From Bryobacterales bacterium (GTDB taxonomy: Bacteria > Acidobacteriota > Terriglobia > Bryobacterales > Bryobacteraceae), in assembly GCA_025350625.1 (NCBI GenBank), contig JANXXL010000155.1, positions 1-45,331 of the forward strand: a DNA stretch of 45,331 nt, in the 5' to 3' direction. Both the position numbers and the translations under genes were made by a program. Shown here piece after piece: positions 33,872-42,961 of this stretch. Numbering within the stretch: the stretch's first letter is position 1; every line of letters begins with the position of its first letter. The notes under the pieces were generated by a model. It was not told the DNA's origin, made no database searches, and saw only the letters and a program-made list of their open reading frames with translations.

Positions 33872-34996
33872 TTACACCAGCACCGTAAACACATTCTCAG
33901 ATTCCTTGCGCTCTACCGGATGGTACAGCGTATCGCGTTCGAGCGGCTCGCGGCCGGCCTCGCGGATCAAGCGCAGCAGTTCGCTACGGCGCAGGCTGCC
34001 GCTGGTGGCCCCTCCGGCATCGCGATAGATCTTCTCTTCAACCACGGTGCCATCCAGATCGTCCGCGCCAAAACGCAGCGCAATCTGCGCGATCTGCGGA
34101 GTCATCATCACCCAGTAAGCCTTGATGTGCGGGATGTTATCGAGCATCAGCCGGGAAACCGCAATTTCACGGATGTCATTAAAGCCGGTGGTCTTCCCCA
34201 CATGCGACATCGCGGTATTGTCCGGATGGAACGCCAACGGAATGAAGGTCTGGAACCCGTGGGTCTCGTCCTGCAACCCACGCAGCTTCAGGAGGTGGTC
34301 CATGCGGTCCTCTTCCGTTTCAATGTGGCCGTAAAGCATGGTGCAGTTGGAATGGATCCCCAGCTTATGGGCGGTGCGCGCGCACTCAATCCACTGATCG
34401 CCTGAAAGTTTGTGATCGCAGATAATGCGGCGCACGCGCTCGGCGAAGATTTCGGCGCCCCCGCCGGGCATCGAATCCATGCCCGCGTCCCGCAGCCGCT
34501 CCAGCACTTCGCGATGGCTGATCTTGGTGCGTTGGGCGAAGTAACCGATCTCGACCATAGTGAAGGCCTTGAGATGCACCTCCGGGTAGCGCTGCTTCAA
34601 CCCGCGCAGCATGTCGCAGTACCATTCGAGCGAAAGTTCGGGATGCAGGCCGCCCACGATGTGAAATTCGGTAACGCCTTCGGCGTGGCCGCGTCCGGCT
34701 CGCTCCCAGATTTCCTCGAGCGAAAACGCGTAGGCGGTGGGGTCCTTGGCCTTCTTGCCGAAAGCGCATAGCTTGCAGCTGGCCACGCACACGTCGGTAG
34801 GATTGATGTGGCGATTGACGTTGAAAAAAGTCTTATTGCCGTGAAGGCGCTCGCGCACCTGGTTGGCCATCCAGCCGACGCTGAGGAGGTCCGGGGTTCG
34901 ATAGAGTGTTAGCCCGTCGTCCCCATTCAGGCGCTCGCCAGCCTCGACCTTGTTGCGGATGGGGAGCAGGCGTGGATCGTCAAATACGGGTGTCAT
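33872..34996 (-). CDS. mqnE: Aminofutalosine synthase (radical SAM)
   Basis: 374 residues. Radical-SAM cluster motif Cys-x3-Cys-x2-Cys in CVASCKLCAFG, preceded by NVNRHINPTDVC, then HIVGGLHPELS, KAFTMVEI, PGGGAEIF and TMLYGHIET, all typical of MqnE. It joins SAM and 3-[(1-carboxyvinyl)oxy]benzoate to give aminodeoxyfutalosine in the futalosine route to menaquinone. The gene is 9 bases downstream of a UbiA-type prenyltransferase on the same strand. Confidence 0.93.
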   Translation of the reverse strand: MTPVFDDPRLLPIRNKVEAGERLNGDDGLTLYRTPDLLSVGWMANQVRERLHGNKTFFNVNRHINPTDVCVASCKLCAFGKKAKDPTAYAFSLEEIWERAGRGHAEGVTEFHIVGGLHPELSLEWYCDMLRGLKQRYPEVHLKAFTMVEIGYFAQRTKISHREVLERLRDAGMDSMPGGGAEIFAERVRRIICDHKLSGDQWIECARTAHKLGIHSNCTMLYGHIETEEDRMDHLLKLRGLQDETHGFQTFIPLAFHPDNTAMSHVGKTTGFNDIREIAVSRLMLDNIPHIKAYWVMMTPQIAQIALRFGADDLDGTVVEEKIYRDAGGATSGSLRRSELLRLIREAGREPLERDTLYHPVERKESENVFTVLV

Positions 34997-35005
34997 CGGG
35001 AACCG

Positions 35006-35884
35006 TCACTTCCAGAAAATATCGCTCGCCCAGAATACAAAGAATATCACGCTGACGTAGCCGTTCATGGTGAAGAACGCGGCGTCGACGCGTGTCAGAT
35101 CGTGGGGCCACACCAGGCGATGCTCCCACAGCAGCAGGCCCGCCACCGCCGCGATCCCAGCCCACGCTAATCCGCCCAGCCGGAAGGCCTCAACCAGCAT
35201 GATCAGGCAAAGCAGCATCCCCACATGCAGCAGGCGCGAAATCCACAAAGCTCCGGGGATGCCGAAGCGGCGCGGGATGCTGAACAAGCCGGCTTCGACG
35301 TCGAACTCATAATCCTGGCATGAATAGATGATGTCGAAGCCCGCGGTCCAGAGCGTGACGGCGGCCGTTAGCCATAAGATGCGCGGATCGAGCGAACCGC
35401 GCATAGCGATCCAGGCCCCAGCCGGAGCCATCCCCAACGAAAACCCCAGCACAGCGTGCGAGAGCGACGTAAAGCGCTTGGTGTAGGAATAAAACATCAG
35501 CACCGCGAGCGCGAGCGGCGCCAGCTTGAAGCACAGCGGATTCAACTCCCGCGCGGCGAACAGGAACACCACGCTCCAGAACGCGATAAAACCCCACGCA
35601 AAGCCGCGCGACAGGATGCCGGCCGGCAAGTGCCGCATCCTGGTGCGGGGATTTCTGCGGTCGATCTCGGCATCCAGCACCCGGTTGAATGCCATGGCTG
35701 TCGAGCGCGCGGCCACCATGCATACTACGATCCAGACCAGCTTGAACCCCAAGCCCCGGCGATCAAAGCCCCCATCGCGCCAGGCCAGCAAGGCACCCGT
35801 CAGCGCGAAGGGCAGGGCAAACACGGAGTGCTCGAACTTAATCATCTCGAGCGTCAGCCGCACGCGCTTCAGAAAGGATGGCAA
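35006..35884 (-). CDS. mqnP: UbiA-family prenyltransferase, probably MqnP
   Basis: 292 residues with about eight or nine hydrophobic helices. Prenyl-diphosphate Mg2+ sites: NRVLDAEID in the first loop and DYEFDVEAG in the second. The start MIKFEHSVFALPFALTGALLAW is typical of the MqnP/UbiA subgroup. Located directly before mqnE, so it most likely prenylates the naphthoate intermediate of the futalosine pathway at the cytoplasmic membrane; a 4-hydroxybenzoate substrate cannot be excluded. The start is TTG at 35884 by frame; a later ATG at 35845 is possible. Confidence 0.87.
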   Translation of the reverse strand: MPSFLKRVRLTLEMIKFEHSVFALPFALTGALLAWRDGGFDRRGLGFKLVWIVVCMVAARSTAMAFNRVLDAEIDRRNPRTRMRHLPAGILSRGFAWGFIAFWSVVFLFAARELNPLCFKLAPLALAVLMFYSYTKRFTSLSHAVLGFSLGMAPAGAWIAMRGSLDPRILWLTAAVTLWTAGFDIIYSCQDYEFDVEAGLFSIPRRFGIPGALWISRLLHVGMLLCLIMLVEAFRLGGLAWAGIAAVAGLLLWEHRLVWPHDLTRVDAAFFTMNGYVSVIFFVFWASDIFWK

Positions 35885-35901
35885 GCTACTATTCTAAAGG
35901 A

Positions 35902-36354
35902 ATGCGAATTCCGCCCGCGCTGATCGTCGCCACACTTTTATTTAACGCGTGCGGATCAACCCCCGGTGTCACCGATGAAATCGGGCTCACGCAGATAACC
36001 TTCCCCAATGGCGTCCGGATCAACGCCGAGACCATGCGCGACGACATCGAGCTACTGAAAGGCATGATGTTCCGCGAGTCATTGCCGCAAACTCGCGGCA
36101 TGCTTTTCATCCACCCGGAAGAAGCCATCTTCCACTACTGGATGTACCGCACCAAAATTCCGCTGGACATTATCTGGATGGACCACGATCGCCAAATCGT
36201 CGAGATGTCGCTCGACACGCCGCCGTGCCAATCGGCGAGCGCCAAGGATTGCACGAATTATGGAGGCCAGTTCAAATCGAAATATGTGCTCGAAGTGAAT
36301 GCGGGTGTCGCCAGAAAGAACGGGCTCAAGGCCGGGGACACGCTGAACTTTTAG
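35902..36354 (+). CDS. DUF192 lipoprotein
   Basis: About 150 residues. A short signal peptide ends in a lipobox (LFNAC), so it is a lipoprotein. The mature domain matches DUF192: the segment GMMFRESLPQTRGMLFIHPEE, YWMYRTKIPLDIIWMDHDRQIVEM, and a C-terminal beta-barrel turn with KSKYVLEVNAGVARKNGLKAGD. Biochemical role unknown; homologues are often exported. ATG 35902 is close behind AAAGG; an ATG 24 bases earlier is an alternative. Divergent from the prenyltransferase, with overlapping 5' regions. Confidence 0.85.
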   Translation: MRIPPALIVATLLFNACGSTPGVTDEIGLTQITFPNGVRINAETMRDDIELLKGMMFRESLPQTRGMLFIHPEEAIFHYWMYRTKIPLDIIWMDHDRQIVEMSLDTPPCQSASAKDCTNYGGQFKSKYVLEVNAGVARKNGLKAGDTLNF

Positions 36355-37262
36355 GCCGAAGGCGACACTTCGCGGTGCATTGCCGCTCCCACCTTGCGGT
36401 TGCGGGCCAGCATGTAGAGACCGATGGCTTGATCCAAAGACGGCATCGGGGCGATTCCCAGCGCTTCCATCTTGACGTTCGATAGCGCCGAAAACTTCGG
36501 CCGTCGCGCGGCGGTTCTGAACTCACGTTCGTTCGTAGGTTTCAACGGAGGCTGGACGCCGGCTGCCGCAAAAATCTTCACCGCCCAGTCGAACCAAGAA
36601 ATGGGCGCGCCACCGCCGATGTGGAACAGTCCCTGAGCCCCGCGTTCCACCAGGTCGGCTGTCCGCGAAGCCAGCGCCGGAGCAAATGTAGGCGATGCCA
36701 CGTGGTCTTCCACGACTTTAATGGGTTGCCCATTCGCGGCCAAACGCAGCATGAGTTCGACGAAGTTGCCGCGCGCGGTGTCGAGCCCCGCGGGACCGTA
36801 CACACCCGACGTCCGGATGATAAGCGCGTGGTCCAGATAAGCGCGGGCGTAGTATTCGCCGGCCAGCTTAGATACTGCATACGCACCCAGCGGACGCGGC
36901 GTGTCCTGTTCGGTGTAGACCCGTCCCGCCATGCCATCGAACACGTAATCCGTCGAAAAATGTACCAGCCTGGCATCCGCCTGCCGGCAGGCCACGGCCA
37001 GATTGCGCACGGCCAGCGCATTCACCATAAAAGCGGCGGTGGGTTCTTTCTCCGCGACGTCCACCTGATTGTAGGCGGCCGAGTTCAGCACAATCGTGGG
37101 ATCGCAGTCAGCCAGGCACCGCTCGACGTGTGCCGCATTGGTGATGTCGACGTCGGCCCGCTCGAATGCGGTGACCGCGTATCCGCGCTTGCCGAACTCG
37201 ATTTTCAGTTCGACGCCGAGTTGCCCGCCACTCCCGAATATTGCGACGCGATCGGTTTGCAC
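36351..37262 (-). CDS. rfbD: dTDP-4-dehydrorhamnose reductase-like (RmlD)
   Basis: About 303 residues, extended SDR. The NAD(P) motif is FGSGGQLGVEL; catalytic Ser-Thr is in HFSTDYVFDG, Tyr-x3-Lys in YAVSKLAGE, and C-terminal motifs are GLFHIGGG and PTNEREFRTAARRPKFSALSN, as in RmlD. It would finish dTDP-L-rhamnose synthesis for cell-surface glycans, but no rmlA, rmlB or rmlC genes are near, so its substrate is only likely. The frame extends into the neighbouring gene; GTG 37262 (V-Q-T-D-R-V-A-I-F) is chosen as the start. Its 3' end overlaps the DUF192 stop by 4 bases. Confidence 0.87.
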   Translation of the reverse strand: MQTDRVAIFGSGGQLGVELKIEFGKRGYAVTAFERADVDITNAAHVERCLADCDPTIVLNSAAYNQVDVAEKEPTAAFMVNALAVRNLAVACRQADARLVHFSTDYVFDGMAGRVYTEQDTPRPLGAYAVSKLAGEYYARAYLDHALIIRTSGVYGPAGLDTARGNFVELMLRLAANGQPIKVVEDHVASPTFAPALASRTADLVERGAQGLFHIGGGAPISWFDWAVKIFAAAGVQPPLKPTNEREFRTAARRPKFSALSNVKMEALGIAPMPSLDQAIGLYMLARNRKVGAAMHREVSPSA

Positions 37263-37279
37263 TTGGGGGCGCGCCAGGA

Positions 37280-37660
37280 TTATTTGAAGGTAAACGCGGC
37301 CCAAACAATTACTGCCACCGCGGTCGGCAGCGTAATCTCCAGCCAATTCCTGCGCAGGAAACCCCCGAATTGTGCGGCGTTGCTGGCGGCGAGGGTGACC
37401 CGCGGCTCCTCGGCGGGACGCGGCGCCAGAGAATTCGCCAAGCGGCTCCGCAAATTTGAAGGGAGTCCGTTTAACGCCTTCACGATTTCCTCCCGCCCGC
37501 GCCGGTCGGCGATCAGGATGGTTGCGGAATTGAAGCTATTGGTGGATTGCTCCAGCTCCTTGCGCAATCGGGCGGGAATCTCGCCCACCGAACGGTACAC
37601 TTGCGTGCGCCCGGTTTTAGCGATGAAGATGGTGGACGTTTTTACGGTAACTCGGTGCAT
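37280..37660 (-). CDS. Hypothetical protein with C-terminal membrane anchor
   Basis: 126 residues, not recognised. A soluble N-terminal half (STIFIAKTGRTQVYRSVGEIP, then LNGLPSNLRSRLANSL) is followed by an Ala-rich linker and a single TM helix (LEITLPTAVAVIVWAAFTF) ending in Lys, a tail-anchor arrangement. GAGGGG 6 bases before ATG 37660 is a strong start signal. It lies 9 bases after the LysR gene and 17 before rmlD, so the three may be one transcript. Confidence 0.65.
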   Translation of the reverse strand: MHRVTVKTSTIFIAKTGRTQVYRSVGEIPARLRKELEQSTNSFNSATILIADRRGREEIVKALNGLPSNLRSRLANSLAPRPAEEPRVTLAASNAAQFGGFLRRNWLEITLPTAVAVIVWAAFTFK

Positions 37661-37669
37661 CTTGGCCCC

Positions 37670-38626
37670 TCAGCTTTCAATCGGCGCAGCCTTTGCGGCG
37701 CCCCGTTCCATCGTTCCCATCCTCTTCGGGATTGCGCCCGCGTCAGTGACCGCATGGCTCATGGTTACTTCGATGAATCCCAGCGCCGCCTTCGAGAGAG
37801 CTTTATCCTTCCTATAGATTAGCCCAATCTGCCGCACCATTGGCTCGGGTCCGAGCGAGCGCGCCGCCAAGCGGCCGGCGGCAACTTCCTCGCGGCAATG
37901 CGAGCCCGCGAGAAAGGCCACGCCTAGCTCCGCCATCGCGAAACGCTTCAGCATTTCGGTCGAATCGAGCTCCATCGATATCGTTACCTGGTCCTCCACC
38001 GGCTCGAGCCACGCGTTCAGACGATTGCGTGTTTGACCCGCCTTCGGCATCAACAGCGGAAGCCCCGCGAGATCCTGCGGAAGAATTCCCTCTTTGTTGG
38101 CGAGATGATGGCCTGGAGGAAACAGCGCTTTGATTTCGTCGGAGTGAATTTTGGCCACCTGGAGCCGCTTCTCCGTCACCGGCAATTGGGTGATGCCGAA
38201 GTCCGCCTGGTTATCGACCACCGCCTCCACTACGCGGGTTCCATAGGCGCGATCGACAAGTATCTGCACATTGGGGAAGCGTTTCTTATATTCCGAGAAA
38301 ACCCGCGGCAGCACGTAAATGCAGGTGGCCTCATTTGCGGCAATCACCAGTTCTCCGCGCGGAACTCGTTCCAGTTCATTGATCGAATCCTGAGCGCGGC
38401 GCCGCAGATCCAGAATTTGCTCGGAATACTGCGCAAAGATTTCCCCCGCCGGAGTCAGCGCGATCTTGGTCCCCAGCCGGGCAAACAGAGGCGCGTTCAT
38501 TTCCTGCTCAAGCTGGCGCACCTGGGCGCTTACCGCCGGCTGCGTGCGGTAACAGGATTGCGCCGCCTTCGAAAAACTCTTCAGGCGGACAATTTCGAGA
38601 AACGTATGGAGTTGATCCAGATCCAT
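37670..38626 (-). CDS. LysR-family transcriptional regulator
   Basis: 318 residues. The N-terminal winged helix-turn-helix MDLDQLHTFLEIVRLKSFSKAAQ ... TQPAVSAQVRQLEQEMNAPLF is a classic LysR DNA-binding domain, followed by the two-lobed periplasmic-binding-like effector domain (GELVIAANEA, FGITQLPV, LGVAFLAGSH). Effector and targets are unknown. The adjacent same-strand tail-anchored gene and rmlD may be regulated by it or simply lie downstream. Confidence 0.92.
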   Translation of the reverse strand: MDLDQLHTFLEIVRLKSFSKAAQSCYRTQPAVSAQVRQLEQEMNAPLFARLGTKIALTPAGEIFAQYSEQILDLRRRAQDSINELERVPRGELVIAANEATCIYVLPRVFSEYKKRFPNVQILVDRAYGTRVVEAVVDNQADFGITQLPVTEKRLQVAKIHSDEIKALFPPGHHLANKEGILPQDLAGLPLLMPKAGQTRNRLNAWLEPVEDQVTISMELDSTEMLKRFAMAELGVAFLAGSHCREEVAAGRLAARSLGPEPMVRQIGLIYRKDKALSKAALGFIEVTMSHAVTDAGAIPKRMGTMERGAAKAAPIES

Positions 38627-38793
38627 TAAAGGGCCATCGAATGCTGGTAACCGTACTCTAGTATCTCACGCGTACCTCAGGACTAGGTTGAGCTGCAGAG
38701 TACCCAGAATTCGGCCCGCGCCCGTTTGTCAAAACGCGTAAAAGCGGCAGAGACCACGAAAAAAACAAACTTCCGCGCATCCCAAAGAATCGT
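38627..38793. other. Intergenic stretch between the LysR and VOC genes
   Basis: 167 bases. A run CGAAAAAAACAAAC (about 38757-38771) would read as a T-run for the upstream minus-strand VOC transcript, but no hairpin precedes it. Nothing else visible. Confidence 0.3.
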
Positions 38794-39162
38794 TTATTTC
38801 GCGTTGGGATCGTTCTGCATCATACCGAAAATGTGGCCTTCGGTGTCCTTACAATACGCCAGCCAGCCGACTCCGGGGACTGGCATCTTCGGGAGCGCCA
38901 TGCTGCCGCCATTTCCCAGAACCGACTCGATCGACTTATCGAGATTTTCGACTCCAATGGTGTTGGCGCAGGGCTGATTGGGATAATGGCGCGGCATGAT
39001 GCCACCGTCAATGCCGGGTTCCGGCGACTTGCCGGTGGTAATCATCCAGTACTCCATCGGCCCATCCCATTTCTTGATGGTCCAACCGAAAACTTTGGTA
39101 TAAAAATCAATAGCGCGCTGGGGGTTCTCAGCGGGAATTTCAAAATGAACTGGCCGTGGCAT
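38794..39162 (-). CDS. VOC-superfamily (glyoxalase-like) protein
   Basis: 122 residues. Two beta-alpha-beta-beta-beta modules: PVHFEIPAENPQRAIDFYTKVFGW (the opening His is a metal-ligand candidate) and ANTIGVENLDKSIESVLGNGGSM, ending GWLAYCKDTEGHIFGMMQND. It may be a dioxygenase-like or lyase-like metal enzyme or a binding protein; function is not deducible. GGAGGAG precedes ATG 39162 with good spacing. Confidence 0.88.
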   Translation of the reverse strand: MPRPVHFEIPAENPQRAIDFYTKVFGWTIKKWDGPMEYWMITTGKSPEPGIDGGIMPRHYPNQPCANTIGVENLDKSIESVLGNGGSMALPKMPVPGVGWLAYCKDTEGHIFGMMQNDPNAK

Positions 39163-39199
39163 GAATTCTCCTCCCCGTTATGATAGTGCTTAGCAGACA

Positions 39200-39229
39200 A
39201 TGACGCCAAACCCCGCACCTTGATATACT
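39200..39229 (+). promoter_or_regulatory. Promoter candidate for yceD-rpmF-plsX-dsbD
   Basis: ATGACG (39200-39205) and TATACT (39224-39229) are separated by 18 bases, a good sigma-70-like fit. A start near 39236 would give a leader of about 54 bases before the yceD GTG. It lies in the divergent spacer to the VOC gene. Confidence 0.5.
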
Positions 39230-39289
39230 TGTAATTTGTCCGGTCCGCCCCGGTGTGCCGGAGTGTGTGCCGTGGGGCAGGAGTACGCC

Positions 39290-39829
39290 GTGTTCTTTCA
39301 TCTTCGGGACCTGGATGTCCGCGCCGGCCGGTTTGATGTCGAAATCGCGCCAGGCGACATTGATTTTCAACTAGGGGCGAAGGACAAAGATACCAATCTG
39401 CACCAGGCTGGGCCGCTGCGCGCGCAAGGCAAAGCGGAGCTGGTCATGGGATCGGACGCGGAAATTCGCGTATCCGGCCACTTGACGGTGGAGATGGAAG
39501 CGGATTGCGACCGGTGCCTGGAACCGGCGCGGTTCGCGATCGATTCCGATTTTGCGTTATATTATCGGCCGGTAGCCGAAGGGTATGGCGATGAAAAAGA
39601 GATCGACAGCGGCGAGGCCGAAATGGGTTTCTACGAAGGCGATGGAGTGGAACTGAATGACGTGCTTCGTGAGTTTATTTTGTTGACGCTGCCCATGCAG
39701 CGGGTTTGCAGGGAGTCCTGCAAAGGGATCTGTCCGCTGTGCGGGCAGAACCGGAATCAAGAAGAGTGTCAATGCCAGGCGGAAACCAGTGACGACCGCT
39801 GGGCGGCGCTCAAGAGTTTGAAATCTTAG
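39290..39829 (+). CDS. yceD: YceD-family (DUF177) protein
   Basis: 179 residues. Cysteine pairs CDRCLEP and, near the C-terminus, CRESCKGICPLCG plus CQC are typical of DUF177/YceD, a zinc-site protein conserved just upstream of rpmF. YceD affects 23S rRNA levels in E. coli. CAGGAG 6 bases before GTG 39290 supports this start over the longer frame from 39236. Followed after 15 bases by rpmF. Confidence 0.88.
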   Translation: MFFHLRDLDVRAGRFDVEIAPGDIDFQLGAKDKDTNLHQAGPLRAQGKAELVMGSDAEIRVSGHLTVEMEADCDRCLEPARFAIDSDFALYYRPVAEGYGDEKEIDSGEAEMGFYEGDGVELNDVLREFILLTLPMQRVCRESCKGICPLCGQNRNQEECQCQAETSDDRWAALKSLKS

Positions 39830-39844
39830 ATAAGGTAAAAGAAC

Positions 39845-40027
39845 GTGCCCAATCCAAAACGACGTCATTCCAAGCGCCGCACTTCGACCCGCCGCGCTCA
39901 CGATTCGCTGACCCGCGCGGTCCTCTCCGAGTGCCCCAGTTGCCACGAACCCAAGCTCCCGCACCGCGTGTGTCCGCGTTGCGGAAAATATAAAGGGCGC
40001 GAAGTCGTCGAAGTTGTCGAAGAATAG
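39845..40027 (+). CDS. rpmF: Ribosomal protein bL32
   Basis: 60 residues, complete. MPNPKRRHSKRRTSTRRAHD is the universal bL32 start; zinc cysteines CPSCHEP and CPRCGKYKG mean the zinc-containing form. Starts with GTG after AAGGTAAAAGAAC. Part of the large ribosomal subunit; sits in the usual yceD-rpmF-plsX order. Confidence 0.97.
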   Translation: MPNPKRRHSKRRTSTRRAHDSLTRAVLSECPSCHEPKLPHRVCPRCGKYKGREVVEVVEE

Positions 40028-40042
40028 ACTGCGCGCGTTCCC

Positions 40043-41065
40043 ATGCTGACAATTGCGGTAGACGCAATGGGCGGCGACCACGCTCCAAAGGCGGAGGTCG
40101 AAGGAGCTATTCGCGCGGTATCCGAGTTGGGCCTCCGCGTCATCCTGGTCGGTCAGGAAGAAGTGATCCGCCGGGAATTGGCAAACCATACCGGCGCCAA
40201 TTCTCTGCCCATTGAAGTCCGCCATGCGGCCGAGATCATCACCATGGAGGATTCGGCCGCGAAGGTGGTTCGCACCAAGAAGAATTCTTCGATCCACGTG
40301 GCTGCGCGCCTGGTGCGCGATGGCGGAGCGCAAGGCTTCGTATCCGCAGGCAACACCGGAGCCGTAATGGCCATCGCCAAGATGGTGCAAGGCATGATTC
40401 GGGGAGTGCAGCGTCCCACGCTGGCATCGGCTTTCCCAACGCTCAAGGGAACGCCCGTAGTGGTAGTGGACGTGGGGGCGAATGTCGATTCCACCCCGGC
40501 CATGCTCGCGCAGTTCGCCGTGATGGGTGAAATCTACTCGCGCTACATTTTCAAAATCCGCTCCCCGCGCGTGGGGCTGCTCTCGATCGGCGAAGAAGAG
40601 CACAAGGGGAACGATCTCACCCGCGCGGCGACGCCGCTGCTTAAGGCCCTCCCGCTGCGTTTCATCGGCAATGTGGAAGGCCGCGACATTTATTCCGGCC
40701 TCGCCGACGTTGTGGTGTGTGACGGTTTCATCGGCAACGTCGCGCTCAAGGTGAGCGAAGGTTTGGTTGAGATGATGCAAAGCATGCTGCGCGAATCGCT
40801 CGAAGCGACGGCCACGCGCAAACTGGGCTATGTACTTTCGCGCGAAGCATACAAGGACTTCCGCAAGCGCGTGGATTATTCCGAGTACGGCGGGGCGCCG
40901 CTGCTCGGCGTAAAGGGCGTTAGCATAATTTGCCATGGCCGGTCCAACGCCAATGCCGTCAAGAATGCGATCCGGGTGGCGTCGGAGTTTGCGCATAGCC
41001 GGATTAATGAGAAAATAGAAGCGGAACTGGACCGCACTGCAGCCAGCAAAGTCCTAGCGCAATGA
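40043..41065 (+). CDS. plsX: Phosphate acyltransferase PlsX
   Basis: 340 residues, complete. Family motifs: [12 protein letters not shown] at the start, [66 protein letters not shown] and [13 protein letters not shown]. It makes acyl-phosphate from acyl-ACP for the first step of phospholipid synthesis. Follows rpmF by 15 bases; its stop overlaps the dsbD start by 4 bases (ATGA), in place of the fab genes that often come next. Confidence 0.97.
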   Translation: MLTIAVDAMGGDHAPKAEVEGAIRAVSELGLRVILVGQEEVIRRELANHTGANSLPIEVRHAAEIITMEDSAAKVVRTKKNSSIHVAARLVRDGGAQGFVSAGNTGAVMAIAKMVQGMIRGVQRPTLASAFPTLKGTPVVVVDVGANVDSTPAMLAQFAVMGEIYSRYIFKIRSPRVGLLSIGEEEHKGNDLTRAATPLLKALPLRFIGNVEGRDIYSGLADVVVCDGFIGNVALKVSEGLVEMMQSMLRESLEATATRKLGYVLSREAYKDFRKRVDYSEYGGAPLLGVKGVSIICHGRSNANAVKNAIRVASEFAHSRINEKIEAELDRTAASKVLAQ

Positions 41066-42960
41066 AACGCGCACTGAGTCTCGCTTTCTGCCTGATGGCA
41101 GCCCTTGCCGGCGCCTCCGGCCAGAGACTCGATCCGATTCAGTGGACGCTCACTTCAGATGTCTCTAAAGCCCCACCCGGCTCGTCAGTGCTGCTGCATT
41201 TGAGGGCCAAGTTCCAGGAGGGCTGGCATCTTTACTCGCTCACTACACCAAAAGGCGGCCCCATTCCGACCACCGCCGAGCTGGCGGAGAACCCTTCGCT
41301 GAAGGGTTCGAAACTGTATCAACCCCCGCCGATTCGCCAGTTCGACAAGAATTTTAATCTCGATACGGAAACATTTGAGAAAGAAGTTGATTTGCCAGTC
41401 ACGGCGATTCTGGGGCAGAATGCCAAAGGCTCTGTTGAACTGATCGCCAACGTGCGGTATCAAGCTTGTAACGACCGGCAGTGTTTGCCACCCCGCAAGA
41501 AGACTGCGTCGTTCACTGTAGTAGTAGACACTGCGGCGGCAGCTCCTTCAGCTTACGTGGTCCCGGCCGGATACACCGAGATCAAGCCCGGGGCGGTGGC
41601 GATTAAGGTCATCCCAGCGGCGCCGGGTTCGGTTTCGTCGAGTTCGGCGGCTACGCCTGCGAGCGGTGGCGGGCTTCCCACATTTCTGATCACCGCCTTC
41701 GGCCTTGGCTTGGCCGCGATTTTTACGCCGTGCGTGTTTCCCATGATCCCGATCACGGTTTCGTTTTTCTTGAACCAGCGCGGCGGGATACTGCAGGCCG
41801 TCGTGTTCTCGGCTGGCATTGTGGTCCTCTTCTGCGCTCTCGGGTTGGGCGTAACCGCCGCAGTGGGGCCGTTTGGAGTAAATCAACTAGGTGCTAACCC
41901 CTGGGTCAACGGGTTCATTACGTTGGTCTTCGGCGCGTTTGCTCTTAGCCTCCTGGGAGCTTTTGAAATCACTCTGCCATCGAGTATGCTTACCAAACTC
42001 GATTCGGCCTCCCGGCGTGGTGGCTACCTTGGAACGCTGCTCATGGGACTCACCTTCGCGCTGACTTCGTTCGCGTGCATTGGTCCGTTCATGGGGAGTT
42101 TGTTGGTGGCCTCGGTCCAGTCGAAGGGTTTGCAGCCCGTGTTGGGAATGGTGAGCTTCGCGGGCGGCTTGGCTTCCCCCTTCTTTTTCCTGGCGGCGTT
42201 TCCGTCCTACTTGAAAAAACTGCCGAAGAGCGGCGGGTGGCTCGCCCGCGTAAAGGTCGTCATGGGATTCGTGCTTCTCGCGGCAATGCTCAAATACGCT
42301 TCGAATATCGACCAGGTTCTTCAGCTTGGATGGCTCACCCGGGAGCGTTTCCTGGCTGGCTGGTTCGTGCTTTTCGCACTGGCGGGGCTGTATCTGCTAG
42401 GGCTGCTCAAGCTCGAAGGAAATGAGGATGGCGATCACCTGGGCATTGGCCGTCTGCTGGTTGCCAGCGTTTTGTTGATCTTTGCGTTTAGTTTGCTGCC
42501 GGGCATGTTTGGCGCTCCGCTGGGCGAACTGGACGCCTACGTTCCGGCGCCCTCCGCGTCCGTGGCGCTGAACGGGCGCGCGGCACCTGGAGCGTCCCAG
42601 GTCTGGATGAAGAATCAGTATAAAGAGGCGCTCGATCAGGCTCGATCCGAAAACAAGCTGGTGCTGGTGACTTTCACCGGTTACGCCTGTACCAATTGCC
42701 ATTGGATGAAGGCAAATATGTTCCCGCGGCCGGAGATCGCCGAAGCAGCCAGGAAGTTGGTGCTGGTGGAACTCTACACCGATGGCACCGACAAGGAATC
42801 GGAAGAAAATCAAAAACTGCAGGACGAGAAATTCTCGACCGTCGCCATTCCGTATTACGCGATTCTCGATCCGGACGGCAAAGTGGTCGCCAGCTTCGCC
42901 AAGGGCATGACCAAGGACGCCCAGGAGTTCCTGGCGTTCCTCACCGCCCGGCCGGCGTAG
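41062..42960 (+). CDS. dsbD: Thiol:disulfide interchange protein DsbD
   Basis: 632 residues with the three-part DsbD layout. A signal peptide is followed by the periplasmic N-domain with redox cysteines Cys136/Cys141 ([12 protein letters not shown]). The membrane domain of about eight helices has Cys224 (FTPCVFP) and Cys339 (SFACIGPF). The C-terminal thioredoxin domain has Cys543-x-x-Cys546 (YACTNCHWM). It passes electrons from cytoplasmic thioredoxin to the periplasm, for example for cytochrome c maturation, for which the window has an exported client (29069-30031). Translationally coupled to plsX. Confidence 0.93.
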   Translation: MKRALSLAFCLMAALAGASGQRLDPIQWTLTSDVSKAPPGSSVLLHLRAKFQEGWHLYSLTTPKGGPIPTTAELAENPSLKGSKLYQPPPIRQFDKNFNLDTETFEKEVDLPVTAILGQNAKGSVELIANVRYQACNDRQCLPPRKKTASFTVVVDTAAAAPSAYVVPAGYTEIKPGAVAIKVIPAAPGSVSSSSAATPASGGGLPTFLITAFGLGLAAIFTPCVFPMIPITVSFFLNQRGGILQAVVFSAGIVVLFCALGLGVTAAVGPFGVNQLGANPWVNGFITLVFGAFALSLLGAFEITLPSSMLTKLDSASRRGGYLGTLLMGLTFALTSFACIGPFMGSLLVASVQSKGLQPVLGMVSFAGGLASPFFFLAAFPSYLKKLPKSGGWLARVKVVMGFVLLAAMLKYASNIDQVLQLGWLTRERFLAGWFVLFALAGLYLLGLLKLEGNEDGDHLGIGRLLVASVLLIFAFSLLPGMFGAPLGELDAYVPAPSASVALNGRAAPGASQVWMKNQYKEALDQARSENKLVLVTFTGYACTNCHWMKANMFPRPEIAEAARKLVLVELYTDGTDKESEENQKLQDEKFSTVAIPYYAILDPDGKVVASFAKGMTKDAQEFLAFLTARPA

Positions 42961-42961
42961 A

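Noticed and set aside
36621-37817. 398-residue forward open frame
   Set aside because: It runs opposite to rmlD, the tail-anchored gene and LysR, all supported by motifs; no fold is recognisable.
39557-40996. 479-residue reverse-strand open frame
   Set aside because: It is antisense to yceD, rpmF and plsX, which are certain; the composition is shadow-like and no family motif appears.
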